Shown here piece by piece: positions 1 to 9,494 of a stretch of DNA of 64,000 nt. The stretch is from Saprospirales bacterium. Lineage in GTDB: Bacteria > Bacteroidota > Bacteroidia > Chitinophagales > Saprospiraceae. The notes beneath the pieces are model-generated. The model made no database searches, was not told where the DNA came from, and saw only the letters and a list, made by a program, of their open reading frames with translations. Within the stretch, counting starts at the first letter, position 1. Every line of letters starts with the position of its first letter. Location of the stretch: assembly GCA_016711045.1 (NCBI GenBank), contig JADJTT010000014.1, forward strand, positions 75,986 to 139,985, written 5' to 3'. The translations under genes and the position numbers were made by a program.

Positions 1-3000
1 CAGGCTACGGCCAATGTGGGCGCCGATCAGGTGATCTGCCAGAACCAATCCGCTAACCTCACTGCTACCCTTGGCGGCACAGCTACCGGTGGCACCTGGA
101 GTGGCGGCGCCGGTACGTTCGGCAATGCGACCTCCCTGACTACCACCTATACTCCGGCTGCCAGCGAATATGGCACGACCATTACACTTACTTTTACGAC
201 CAACGACCCGGCAGGTCCGTGCCCGGCAGCTTCTGATGCGCTTCAGCTTTCCATCAATACGCTGCCTATCGTCTTCGCCGGTCCGGATACGAAGATCTGT
301 GAAGGCGATGTCCTGAATCTGGGTTCGCTGGGCGCTTCTATTATTGCCAACGGCAGTGGAGTGACAAGCGGGACCTGGAGCACAACCGGTACCGGTACAT
401 TCCAACCAGATATCAACTTCCCGCCAGGCGCCACCACCTATGTACCCAGCGCGGCTGATGTGGCTGCCGGGCACGTAACGATCAAACTGACCAGTGGGGA
501 TCCTTCCGGTCCTTGCAGTTCGGTGAGCGATGCGTTTGTATTGACCTTTAAAGGACCCGAACCAGTGGCATGTAACGACCTGGTCCAGATCTCCCTCGAT
601 GGAGATGGCGTTTCGGAAGTAGTTCCTGATATGGTACTCGAAGGCGATTACGACTATGAATTCTTTGTCGTAACCCTCTATCTCGGTGTCAACGCCGTTG
701 GTAATACTGTCGACTGCAACGATATCGGAACGATCTTCGTGGCTCAAGTGACGGATATCTGCACAGGCAACTCCTGCTGGGGTACCGTCACGGTCGAAGA
801 CAAATGGGCGCCGGAAGTGCTTTGCAACGAAGTGTCCATCAACTGCTCGGTTGATTACGACAATGTACCGTTCCCGATTGCTACCGACAATTGCGATACC
901 AATCCGGATGTGGAACTCGTCGGTCAGACTATTCTGGATGACGAACTCTGTACGGAAAATGTCGTGATCGTTTTGCGCGACTTTATCGCCACCGACAACT
1001 ACGGCAACCAGTCTGCGGTTTGCACGCAAACTATTACGATCAATCGTCCGACTTCTGTGGATTTCCCGAACGATGTCCAGTGGGAATGCACGGTTTATAA
1101 CCAGAACCCGAGCGTGGCAGACGCCACCATAAACGGTTCCGGCATCCCGGGTAATATCGACGGTGAATATTGCATGTATGCGTACTCGCATTCCGACCAG
1201 ACACTGGCGACATGCGGAACCACCTTCAAGATCGTTCGTACCTGGACGGTACTCGACTGGTGCACAGGACAGGTGGTTACTTCCAACAATCAGGGTGAGG
1301 ATAATATCCAGATCATCGTGATCATGGACTCAACACCTCCTTCCATCACCCTGGCCCCATTCAACGTGCCTGCCAACATCGCGGGTGTGCATCCACAACC
1401 TTGTACTTCCACAGGCTATCTGCAGCCTGCTGACATCACCGATCTTTGCAATACCTGGACGGTACGCATCTTTACGCCTGCAGGAGAAGCCAACTACGTC
1501 AATGGCGTTGATGGAAAACAAGGTGGCTTTATTCCTTACCCTGGATTGGGAATCGGTACCCACATCATCCATTACCAGGCTGAAGATGCCTGCAATAATA
1601 TATCCGACTTGTATGTCACCATCTCGGTGATCGACAATATCGCACCGGCAGCCATCTGCGATGAGATCACGGATGTGAACTTGTCGTCCGATGGACTTGC
1701 GATCGTGAATGCGACTACTTTCGATGACGGATCGCACGATAACTGCTGCCTGGATTACTTCGAAGCCCGTCGGATGAATGGCGACTGTGCCGGCAATTTT
1801 GACGACTTCGGACCTACGGTTGAGTTCTGTTGCTCGGATGCCGGACAGCCTGTGATCGTGGTATTCCGTGCCTATGACTGCTACGGCAACTTCAATGACT
1901 GTATGGTTACGGCCAATGTCAACGATAAATTGCCGCCGAGTACGATTTCCTGCCCGGCTAACCAGACGATTACCTGCGACACGTACATGCAGAACTATGC
2001 TGCAGGGGTGGAACAAGGTAACTACAGCGTGCTGGCCGGCTTTGGGTTCCCGACCTTCTACGACAATTGCGACTATGATGAAGTATACACCGTAACGGTT
2101 AACCTGAATACTTGCGGAGCGGGCACGGTCGTACGCAAATGGACAGCCAGCGACGCCAACGGTCAGGCCTCCTGTACGCAGACCATCACAGTGACCCACG
2201 TGAGCGACTGGGTCGTTGAATTCCCGGCCGACTTTACAGGCGAGTGCACCAACGGGCAATTGCCGGATACGGGCGAACCCAAGATCTTCCACGACGAGTG
2301 TGAACTGATCGGCGTATCGCATGCCGACCAACTCTTTACGGTCGTACCGGATGCGTGCTACAAGATTGTACGCACCTGGAACGTGATCAACTGGTGTGTC
2401 TATGACAACTTCGGCTACAATGCATACCTGGAAACAGGCCATGCAGAATGTAACCTGAACCAGGATTGGGATGGCGACGGCGACAAAGATTGCCGCACCT
2501 TCCGCGATGGATACAACTCGACCGGCAACCCGGGCACCCCTGACGGCTACATCAGCTACAAGCAGGTGATCAAGGTGATCGACAACGAGGCGCCAATCTT
2601 CACGATCCCGGCTATCGACGGTTGTATCACGGATACGGATTGCAACACCAATATCACGCTGCCTTACCCGGATATCACCGACGATTGCTCGTTGGCAAAT
2701 GAGGTGACCATCACGGGCGACTTCGGTACCTTCAACAACATCACGGGCGATGTGACTGTCCCGAATGTAGGTGTAGGCGAATACGATGTAACGTATGCCG
2801 TAACCGACAACTGTGGCAACACGGGCTATCAGACGATCACGGTAGTAGTGGAAGACTGCAAGAAGCCGACTCCGTTGTGCGACAATGGCCTCGTGGTCGA
2901 GATCATGCAAACGCAAATGGTGGAAGTATGGGCCGATGCATTTGACGAAGGTTCCTTCGACAACTGCGGTCCGATCACCTCGTTCAGCTTCTCGCCGGAT

Positions 3001-4142
3001 GTAACGGATCTGACCCATATCTTCACCTGCGATGACCTCGGTCAGCAGTCGGTACAGATCTGGGTAACGGATATCTATGGCAATCAGGATTACTGCGAGA
3101 CATTCAGCTATGACCTCGTGCTGATCAGCCGCCACATCCTGGGCATCCAGCCGCTGGGTTCTCCGTACAAGATGATTGCTGCCGATGCCAACAAGTCAAA
3201 TAGCGTAACTACGCTCGACATGGTACACATCCGCAAGGTGATCCTGCAGATCGAACCGGGCTTCCCGAATAACACGTCCTGGCGCTTTGTCGACAAGGAC
3301 TATGTGTTCCCGAACCCTGCGAATCCGTTTGCAGCTACGTTCCCGGAAGTGATCAACTACAACAACCTGAGCTCGAACGACCTGAACGCGGACTTCGTAG
3401 CTGTGAAAGTGGGTGATGTGAACGGCTCTGCCGCCACCAGCCTCAACGGCGACGTAGAAGACCGCACGTTCAACGGCTCGATGAATATTGACGTACAAGA
3501 TCAGCAACTGAAGGCTGGCAAGACCTACACGGTTGACTTCACGGCACAAGCCATCGACCTGTTGGGCTACCAGTTCACCCTGAACTACAACACGCAAGCT
3601 GTCGAGATCCAAAACCTCGTGGCTGGTGTGGCTGGTGAAGAGAACTTCGGTATGCTGCTGGAAGAAGGCGTGCTGACGACCAGCTGGAACGTATCCGAGG
3701 CTCGTGCCCTGGCACAAGGCGAAGTACTGTTCAGCCTGGTAGTGAAAGCCAATGCAGATGTGACATTGAGCGAAGTATTCGGCGTAAGCTCGACTTACAC
3801 CGCAGCTGAAGCCTTAACGGAGCTGATGGTGTCCTGATGGCTATCGGGATGATGTTCAACGGCACAGAGGCAACCGGTTTTGCGCTGTACCAGAACGTAC
3901 CGAACCCGTTCAAGGGTGAAACGGTAATCGGCTTTACGCTTCCGGAAGCAAGCACCGCTACGCTGACGGTAATGGATGTATCCGGAAAAGTACTGGTCAC
4001 AGTGGCAGGTGAGTATGCAAAAGGCTACAACGAAGTACGCCTGGGTAGCGGCGAAAGATTTTTCGCCACTACTGGTGTCCTCTACTACCAATTGGATACG
4101 CCGACGCACAGCGCGACGAAGAAGATGGTTATCATCGAATAA
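1..4142 (+). CDS. Giant secreted Ig/HYR-repeat protein with dockerin, cohesin-like and T9SS sorting domain (5' partial, frameshifted)
   Basis: The reading frame is open from base 1, so the N-terminus lies outside the window. About 1270 residues run to a stop at 3837, and a second frame (3837-4142) carries the natural C-terminus. Visible modules: two Ig/PKD-like repeats (about residues 1-180, with GGTWSGG and GTFQPDINFPP), several Cys-containing HYR-like repeats (motifs DNCD, VRTWTVLDWC, VIDNEAP), a dockerin-like segment (AADANKSNSVTTLDMVHIRK ... VKVGDVNG, about residues 1055-1140), a cohesin-like beta domain (VDFTAQAIDLLGYQFTLNYN), and a T9SS type A sorting domain (LYQNVPNPFKGETVIGF ... VIIE). 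It is predicted to be exported across the outer membrane by T9SS. Adding one T at 3814-3815 joins the two frames as AFNGADGVLMAIGMMFNG, so the break is probably a one-base error. The target or ligand is unknown. Confidence 0.85.
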
Positions 4143-4148
4143 TACACG

Positions 4149-4185
4149 GTCGTAAGGGCGAAAAATCTTTCGCCCCCCGACGACC
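4149..4185. terminator. Stem-loop after the giant secreted protein
   Basis: GGTCGT...ACGACC flanks an inner GGGCGAAA/TTTCGCCC pair directly after the stop at 4142. A related palindrome (GCGAAAGATTTTTCGC) lies inside the gene end at about 4052-4067. There is no U-tract of its own; the next hairpin supplies one. Confidence 0.55.
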
Positions 4186-4191
4186 ATCATG

Positions 4192-4227
4192 AAAAGGCCC
4201 TGGGTTTTCACCTGGGGCCTTTTTTTT
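4192..4227. terminator. Bidirectional rho-independent terminator between convergent genes
   Basis: AAAAGGCCC ... GGGCCTTTTTTTT, a GC stem flanked by A and T tracts, lies between the plus-strand secreted protein gene and the minus-strand PLP enzyme gene. It can serve both strands. Confidence 0.75.
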
Positions 4228-5422
4228 ACCCTAATGCCTGTTCCAAATCAGCCTGAATATCCCCCACATTTTCAATACCCACCGATACCCGAATCAACCC
4301 GTCAGTGATGCCGTTTTGCAGGCGTACTTCTTTGGGGATATTGAGGTGAGACATAGATGCCGGATGGAGGATCAGTGTATCTGTATCGCCCAGTGTAGGG
4401 GCCAGGGTACAGAATTGGATCTTTTTCATGAAGGCTATTCCAGCTTCCAGGCCTCCTTTTAATTCAAAGCTCATCATGCCCCCGAACTGCCGCATTTGCC
4501 GGGTAGCCAATTCGTGATCGGGGTGGGAGGGGAGGCCGTTGTAGTTGACCCGCTCCACTTTGGGGTGTTGTTCCAGCCATTCAGCCAGGTGTTGGGCATT
4601 CTGGCTGTGGCGATCCATCCGGAGGAATAAGGTCTTTAACCCATTGTGTACCAACCATGCATCCCAGGGATTGCAGTTGGTGCCGGCCAGTTTCATGGCC
4701 TGCCAGGCCTTTGTTTGCAGCCATTCCACATCTTTGGCCACAATAATCCCGGCGATGGAGTTGCCATGGCCATTGAGGAATTTGGTGGTGGAGTGGATAA
4801 TGATATCGACCCCTTGGCGAAACGGTTGTTGCAGGTAGGGGGTACAAAAGGTGTTGTCGGCCGCTGTATAAACGCCGTATTGCTTTCCGAGCCTGGCCAG
4901 GGCCTCCATATCTACGCAAGCCATTGTCGGATTGGCTGGGGTTTCAAAATAGAGCAGCTTGATGGATGGATTCGCTTTCAGCATCTGCTCCACCCCTTCC
5001 AGATCGCGCAGGTCGGTAAACAGGGTTTCCACCCCAAAGCGGCCGATGATCTTGGTGAACAACTCCGTGGTGCCCCCATATAAATTGCCTTGGGTCAGGA
5101 TCTTATCCCCGCTTTGCAGCAGGCCTAATACCATTGTCGAAATTGCCGCCATACCGGAACTGACCATCAGTCCGGCTGCTTCTATTCCCAGGCCATGGGA
5201 TTCCATAGTCGCAATTTTTTCGGCTACCACTTCGATCGTAGGATTTCCATACCGGCCGTACACATGCCCTTTTTCCTTACCCGTAAAGATATCGATCCCC
5301 TGATCGATGGAGTGGAAGGAAAAAGAAGAGGTGGCGTAAATAGGCAATATGTGCGGGTCAGTGGTCCGTTTTTCCGGTCTTTCCTTGACGCACAGCGAAT
5401 CAAAATGAATGGGATTGGACAT
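4226..5422 (-). CDS. PLP-dependent Cys/Met metabolism enzyme (cystathionine gamma-synthase / methionine gamma-lyase family)
   Basis: About 398 residues, the usual length of the family. It carries out a gamma-elimination or gamma-replacement on a homoserine- or cysteine-derived substrate using pyridoxal phosphate; the exact reaction cannot be fixed from sequence alone. The family signature is clear: YGRYGNPT near the N-terminus, SSGMAAIS (cofactor phosphate binding), DNTFCTPYLQQP, and the Schiff-base lysine in HSTTKFLNGHGN. The ORF is open to 5473, but the Met at 5422 (MSNPIHFDS) is preferred because the longer N-terminus does not look like part of the fold. It is a single-gene unit, divergent from rluD across a 210-base gap that holds a long hairpin. 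Confidence 0.85.
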   Translation of the reverse strand: MSNPIHFDSLCVKERPEKRTTDPHILPIYATSSFSFHSIDQGIDIFTGKEKGHVYGRYGNPTIEVVAEKIATMESHGLGIEAAGLMVSSGMAAISTMVLGLLQSGDKILTQGNLYGGTTELFTKIIGRFGVETLFTDLRDLEGVEQMLKANPSIKLLYFETPANPTMACVDMEALARLGKQYGVYTAADNTFCTPYLQQPFRQGVDIIIHSTTKFLNGHGNSIAGIIVAKDVEWLQTKAWQAMKLAGTNCNPWDAWLVHNGLKTLFLRMDRHSQNAQHLAEWLEQHPKVERVNYNGLPSHPDHELATRQMRQFGGMMSFELKGGLEAGIAFMKKIQFCTLAPTLGDTDTLILHPASMSHLNIPKEVRLQNGITDGLIRVSVGIENVGDIQADLEQALG

Positions 5423-5540
5423 TGGAATAGGTTTTGAGTGGAGCAAAATTGGCTTCAGGGGTAAAAATAGCAACTCACAGCCCTATTTTTACGTTTAATA
5501 GACCGTGATTTGGTGTTTAGTACAGTGTAACTTAAATAAG

Positions 5541-5590
5541 TTTATAAAGACTGAATGGGCGTCCGCCGTCCGCCGATTCAGTCTTTATAA
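5541..5590. repeat. Perfect 16-bp inverted repeat with GC-rich loop
   Basis: TTTATAAAGACTGAAT (5541-5556) is mirrored exactly by ATTCAGTCTTTATAAA (5575-5590) around an 18-nt loop GGGCGTCCGCCGTCCGCC. It lies between two divergent genes, so it terminates neither. It resembles the other long perfect hairpins in this window (14531, 21043, 37494, 50512). Confidence 0.8.
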
Positions 5591-5602
5591 AAAACATTAA
5601 AG

Positions 5603-5610
5603 TACTTTTG
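5603..5610 (+). promoter_or_regulatory. Candidate Bacteroidota -7 promoter element for rluD
   Basis: TACTTTTG matches the TAnnTTTG -7 consensus of Bacteroidota and sits 24 bases before the rluD start codon. No clear -33 TTTG was seen, because the hairpin arm occupies that region. Confidence 0.45.
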
Positions 5611-5634
5611 TTACAAAGTACTTAATCCCTCTTA

Positions 5635-6732
5635 ATGGAGCTTTACAAAGAAGATAGTGTGCAAGACGATATAACCCATACCTTTTCAGATGAGTACTAC
5701 GACTTCGAGGAAATCCTGGTCGATAAGGGCCAGGGTATGGTACGGATCGACAAGTATCTCGCTGACCGCCTGATGAAGGTATCGCGCAACCGTATCCAGA
5801 ACGCGATCCGGGTGGGCGCCGTCCGGGTGAACCAATTGGAAGTCAAACCCAATTACAAGGTTCGTCCGCTCGACAAGATCGAAATGATCATTCCCCGTCC
5901 GCCGGATGAAGGCGGGCGGCCCAAGCCGGAGCATATACCCCTGGATATCATTTATGAAGACGAAGCCCTCCTGGTCCTCAATAAACCGGCGGGTATGGTG
6001 GTGCATCCCGGAGTGGGAAACCGCACTGGTACCCTTGTAAATGCGTTGGCTTATCACCTAGCCGATCATACCCTGCCCGTAATGGAGGGCAATCAGGAAA
6101 ACCGGATCGGGTTGGTGCACCGGATCGATAAAAACACTTCGGGCTTGCTCGTAGTGGCCAAGACCGAGTATGCCATGACGCACCTGGCCAAACAATTTTT
6201 TCACCACACCATCGAACGCCGCTATGTCGCCCTTGTGTGGGGAGAACCCGAACCCGATGCGGGAAGCATCGAATGCAATATCGGCAGGCATCCGCGCTTT
6301 CCGACGATGCGGTACTGCTTTACCGATGATTCGGAAGGCAAATGGGCCCGCACCCACTACCGGATCCTGGAACACTTGTATTACGTGAGCCTGGTAGAGT
6401 GCAAATTGGAGACCGGCCGTACGCACCAGATCCGGGTCCATATGAAACACATCGGCCACCCGCTGTTTTCCGACGACACCTACGGAGGCGGAGAGATCCT
6501 GAAGGGTACTGTGTATAGCAAATACAAGCAATTTGTCCAGTCGTGCTTCCAACTTCTGCCCCGGCATGCCCTTCACGCCCGGTCGCTTGGATTCGTACAC
6601 CCGGATACCGGAACCTGGATGGAGTTTGAGTCGGATCTACCGCCTGATTTCGATGCTTGCCTGAGTGCCTGGCGCACGTATGTGCTTGAAAAAAAGTCCA
6701 AACTAAACGAAGGCGCCCATGACACTGAATGA
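5635..6732 (+). CDS. rluD: RluD-family 23S rRNA pseudouridine synthase
   Basis: 365 residues. It isomerises specific uridines in helix 69 of 23S rRNA (family knowledge). An N-terminal S4 RNA-binding domain (about 35-95, RIDKYLADRLMKVSRNRIQNAIRVG) is followed by the catalytic domain with LVHRIDKNTSGLLVVAK, whose Asp is the catalytic nucleophile, and GRTHQIRVH. The start at 5635 follows a purine-poor leader and a TAnnTTTG element. The 3' end overlaps the next gene by 14 bases, suggesting coupled translation. Confidence 0.9.
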   Translation: MELYKEDSVQDDITHTFSDEYYDFEEILVDKGQGMVRIDKYLADRLMKVSRNRIQNAIRVGAVRVNQLEVKPNYKVRPLDKIEMIIPRPPDEGGRPKPEHIPLDIIYEDEALLVLNKPAGMVVHPGVGNRTGTLVNALAYHLADHTLPVMEGNQENRIGLVHRIDKNTSGLLVVAKTEYAMTHLAKQFFHHTIERRYVALVWGEPEPDAGSIECNIGRHPRFPTMRYCFTDDSEGKWARTHYRILEHLYYVSLVECKLETGRTHQIRVHMKHIGHPLFSDDTYGGGEILKGTVYSKYKQFVQSCFQLLPRHALHARSLGFVHPDTGTWMEFESDLPPDFDACLSAWRTYVLEKKSKLNEGAHDTE

Positions 6733-7738
6733 ACGCATTGACCTGCTTGCCCGTCTGGGGCGACACTTGGAAGGCGAAGACGAATACCTGCAGGCGGTCA
6801 TGCACCGGACGGAATTTCACAATCCCTGGTTTACCAAGGCCAATCAGGCAAGCGCTGTTCAAGCCATTGCGCGGGAATTTCTCCGACGGGAATTGTTGGA
6901 AAACTGGGCTTCCTGTTATCCCGTTTCCGATACGCCTAGCGGAAAGACCGTTGGCATCGTCATGGCGGGAAATATCCCTCTGGTGGGGTTCCACGACTGG
7001 CTTTGTGTGTTCATAGCCGGACACCGGGCACAGGTCAAACTGTCGGATAAAGACGCCTACCTTTTTCCCTACCTGATCAAGTTACTTCAGTCCTGGCAAC
7101 CCGCAATGGGAGATTGGGTGGAAACGGTAGAAAAGCTAAAGGATTACGATGCCGTCATCGCCACGGGAAGCAATAATTCGGCCCGCTATTTTGAGGCCTA
7201 TTTTGGAAAGAAACCCCATATTATCCGGCGCAACCGGAATGGGGTAGCGGTGTTGACAGGAGAAGAATCGCCGGAAGAATTGACCCAACTGGGGGCCGAT
7301 ATATTTTCCTTCTACGGCCTTGGCTGCCGCAATGTGGCCAAGATCTACGTGCCGGAAGGATATGATTTTGACCCTTTATTGGAAGCTTTGCACGAATACC
7401 GGGAGATCATCCTGAACGATAAGTATAAGCACAACTTCGACTACAACTATGCCTTGTTCATCCTCAACAAGGTACCGCTGAAGGCCAATGGCTGCATTTT
7501 AATGAAAGAAGACCACTCCCTTGCCTCGCGGATCGCTTGTCTGCACTACGAGTATTACCGGGATTTGGAACAGGTAGCCCGCGAATTGGATAGGCGGAAA
7601 GAAGAAGTGCAATGTGTAGTGGCCCGGTCGGGCTTTTTGCCGCAGCCTGCGCTTCCTTTTGGTTCCACCCAACAACCAAGCCTACATGATTATGCAGATG
7701 GGGTGGATACGATGGCGTTTTTGGTAAAATTTTCGTGA
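6719..7738 (+). CDS. LuxC-like acyl-CoA reductase
   Basis: 339 residues. It resembles the acyl-CoA reductase (LuxC, PF05893) family of the aldehyde dehydrogenase superfamily, which reduces acyl-CoA or acyl-protein thioesters to aldehydes with NAD(P)H. Visible features are VGIVMAGNIPLVGFHDW, IATGSNNSARYFEAYFG and the putative catalytic Cys in FYGLGCRNVAKIYVP. It is shorter than LuxC of luminous bacteria (about 480) but similar to stand-alone Bacteroidota members. It is translationally linked to rluD. The physiological substrate is unknown. Confidence 0.8.
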   Translation: MTLNERIDLLARLGRHLEGEDEYLQAVMHRTEFHNPWFTKANQASAVQAIAREFLRRELLENWASCYPVSDTPSGKTVGIVMAGNIPLVGFHDWLCVFIAGHRAQVKLSDKDAYLFPYLIKLLQSWQPAMGDWVETVEKLKDYDAVIATGSNNSARYFEAYFGKKPHIIRRNRNGVAVLTGEESPEELTQLGADIFSFYGLGCRNVAKIYVPEGYDFDPLLEALHEYREIILNDKYKHNFDYNYALFILNKVPLKANGCILMKEDHSLASRIACLHYEYYRDLEQVARELDRRKEEVQCVVARSGFLPQPALPFGSTQQPSLHDYADGVDTMAFLVKFS

Positions 7739-7769
7739 GCGGTGAAAGGTAAACGGAATTACATCCGCT

Positions 7770-7801
7770 CACCCTTCACCCTTCACTCTTCACTCTTCAC
7801 C
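7770..7801. repeat. Heptamer direct repeats (TTCACYC)
   Basis: Four tandem copies of a 7-base unit (CCTTCAC/TCTTCAC) lie between the convergent LuxC-like and esterase genes. Related heptamers recur near 31970, 32710 and 35795. Confidence 0.7.
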
Positions 7802-7806
7802 TAAAA

Positions 7807-9438
7807 TCACCTAAACAATACCTTCTCTGTAACAATACCTTCTTCAAACCGCACTTTCGCCAGATACATGCCGGACGGCAAACTGCCACGTTCGACGGTG
7901 AAGTGGTTGTGGTTGATCTGGAGATGCGTTTCCATCAGTCGGCCGCTTAGGTCGTACAGCAGGATATCGAGCATCGGGCGCCCGGGCATGCTGGAAAACT
8001 GTACCTGATCCGTGGCCGGGTTCGGCATTATATTCAATCCAACTGATTCGGAGGAGACTACCTCTTTGGTGCTGGTATTGATTGCACAAGGCAGATCCAG
8101 TGCGTAGCAGGCTCTGGGCAGGAAGTAGCCCATGATCGTATCGACATACGCCATCCCCTGCGTTTCAGACATGAACGGATTGGTGGCCAGGCCGAGTAGG
8201 TTGAGCGGAATGCCGGGAATAAAGTCGCAGAAAACCGTATCCCACTCGGATTGAACCCACCACTCCCAGGGCGCCGTCACCGTAATGGAGTCAGCCGGGT
8301 TTTGCGGATTGAAAATGGCGGGATAGATAAAGGGGAAGAGGCCGTCGGCTCCATCATTTTCTTCATTGGCCCGATCGGTATACACCTTGTAGGGTGCAAA
8401 CAACGGATCGCTCCATGGAATATTGGCAAATACAGCGTTGTTGCCAAGCTCTTTTGCCTTTTGCTGAACGGTGTAACTACCTTGCACTTCTACTACCAGG
8501 TCGCCCGTTGTTGGAACGATCACTATGCCTTCTTTATACGGGGCGAACGAGTCGTTGGTAACATGGTAGGAAATCATGGGCAGATCTGAATCGTCCAGCC
8601 AGGATGTATCGGCCAGCGCGCCACCCATATTCACGCAGAGTTGGAAATCGGAAGAATATCCTGGGTGGTTGATATAGCAAAGCGTATCGCCTACCGTAAA
8701 AGGCGGTGGTGCACCAAATGGAACGATCCCCACCGAGGTACCCCAGATATCGCCATTTACCTGTGGGATAACCATGGGTACGGGAATACCCATGAAATCA
8801 ATGGTAAACTTGGGTAGCAGGATATCCTCATACTTGTCGAGCGTAGCAGCGGACAGCGACATGTAGCCGCCGGTTCCCTGTCCCCATACCGTGATCCGGG
8901 AGGTATCTACTCCATACTGGTTGGCGCCTTCGGCATAGTCTTTTTTGAAATAACGTACACAGGTTCTCGTGTCCTGTATACCTCGGAAAGCGGCGTTAAG
9001 TAATTGGTAAGTCCTTTCGTCCTGGGTAGTAGCTGAAGGATTCCAGCCTAAGCGATAATCGGCAGCTGCCACCACATAGCCTCTCTTGGCCAGGCGGGTG
9101 CAAATCTCCTTCAAGGCAGCGTCTTCCAGGTTGCCGGTCGTGCTACAGAAAGTAGGTTGAGGCAGAAAGTTGCCGGTGTGGAGATAAATGATCAACGGGC
9201 GTTCTGTTTCGGTATCGCCAGCGGGTTCGTACACATTCATTCTCAAGGCCTGAGGAACGGCTTGCTCAATACCTGGTACCGTGAGATACAAGACAGTCGC
9301 ATTTACACCGTAGATCACGTTGTTGGTGACGGTGACATCGGTAAATACCTCATCCAGGTAACGTTCCTGCGCTTGCGCAAACGTGACGGTGAGGCATAAA
9401 AGGAGGGTCAGAAAGTAAAAGATCTTCCGCATAAGCAT
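7807..9438 (-). CDS. Secreted alpha/beta-hydrolase-like protein with T9SS sorting domain
   Basis: 543 residues with an N-terminal signal peptide (MLMRKIFYFLTLLLCLTVTF). The hydrolase fold is supported by the oxyanion region RPLIIYLHTGNF, the AAADYRLGW strand and the nucleophile-elbow position TVWGQGTGGY. The usual GxSxG Ser is replaced by Thr, so catalysis is uncertain. An acidic/His pair could not be assigned. The C-terminus (LNIMPNPATDQVQF ... GMYLAKVRFEEGIVTEKVLFR) is a type A T9SS sorting domain, so the protein should be surface-exposed or released. It is 57 bases from the TonB receptor remnant on the same strand. Confidence 0.8.
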   Translation of the reverse strand: MLMRKIFYFLTLLLCLTVTFAQAQERYLDEVFTDVTVTNNVIYGVNATVLYLTVPGIEQAVPQALRMNVYEPAGDTETERPLIIYLHTGNFLPQPTFCSTTGNLEDAALKEICTRLAKRGYVVAAADYRLGWNPSATTQDERTYQLLNAAFRGIQDTRTCVRYFKKDYAEGANQYGVDTSRITVWGQGTGGYMSLSAATLDKYEDILLPKFTIDFMGIPVPMVIPQVNGDIWGTSVGIVPFGAPPPFTVGDTLCYINHPGYSSDFQLCVNMGGALADTSWLDDSDLPMISYHVTNDSFAPYKEGIVIVPTTGDLVVEVQGSYTVQQKAKELGNNAVFANIPWSDPLFAPYKVYTDRANEENDGADGLFPFIYPAIFNPQNPADSITVTAPWEWWVQSEWDTVFCDFIPGIPLNLLGLATNPFMSETQGMAYVDTIMGYFLPRACYALDLPCAINTSTKEVVSSESVGLNIMPNPATDQVQFSSMPGRPMLDILLYDLSGRLMETHLQINHNHFTVERGSLPSGMYLAKVRFEEGIVTEKVLFR

Positions 9439-9494
9439 TGATTAAAATTTGGTTCACTAATTAATAAAAGATGAAGGTTCGTCTTTAAAGGTTA

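Noticed and set aside
1330..3135. Long minus-strand ORF (601 codons) opposite the giant secreted protein
   Set aside because: Its translation is Arg/Val/Ile-rich with no domain, signal or start context, and the plus strand has clear modules. It is a shadow of the codon pattern.
3800..3837. Programmed frameshift before the T9SS domain
   Set aside because: No slippery heptamer or stem is seen, and the same one-base loss occurs in many other genes of the window.
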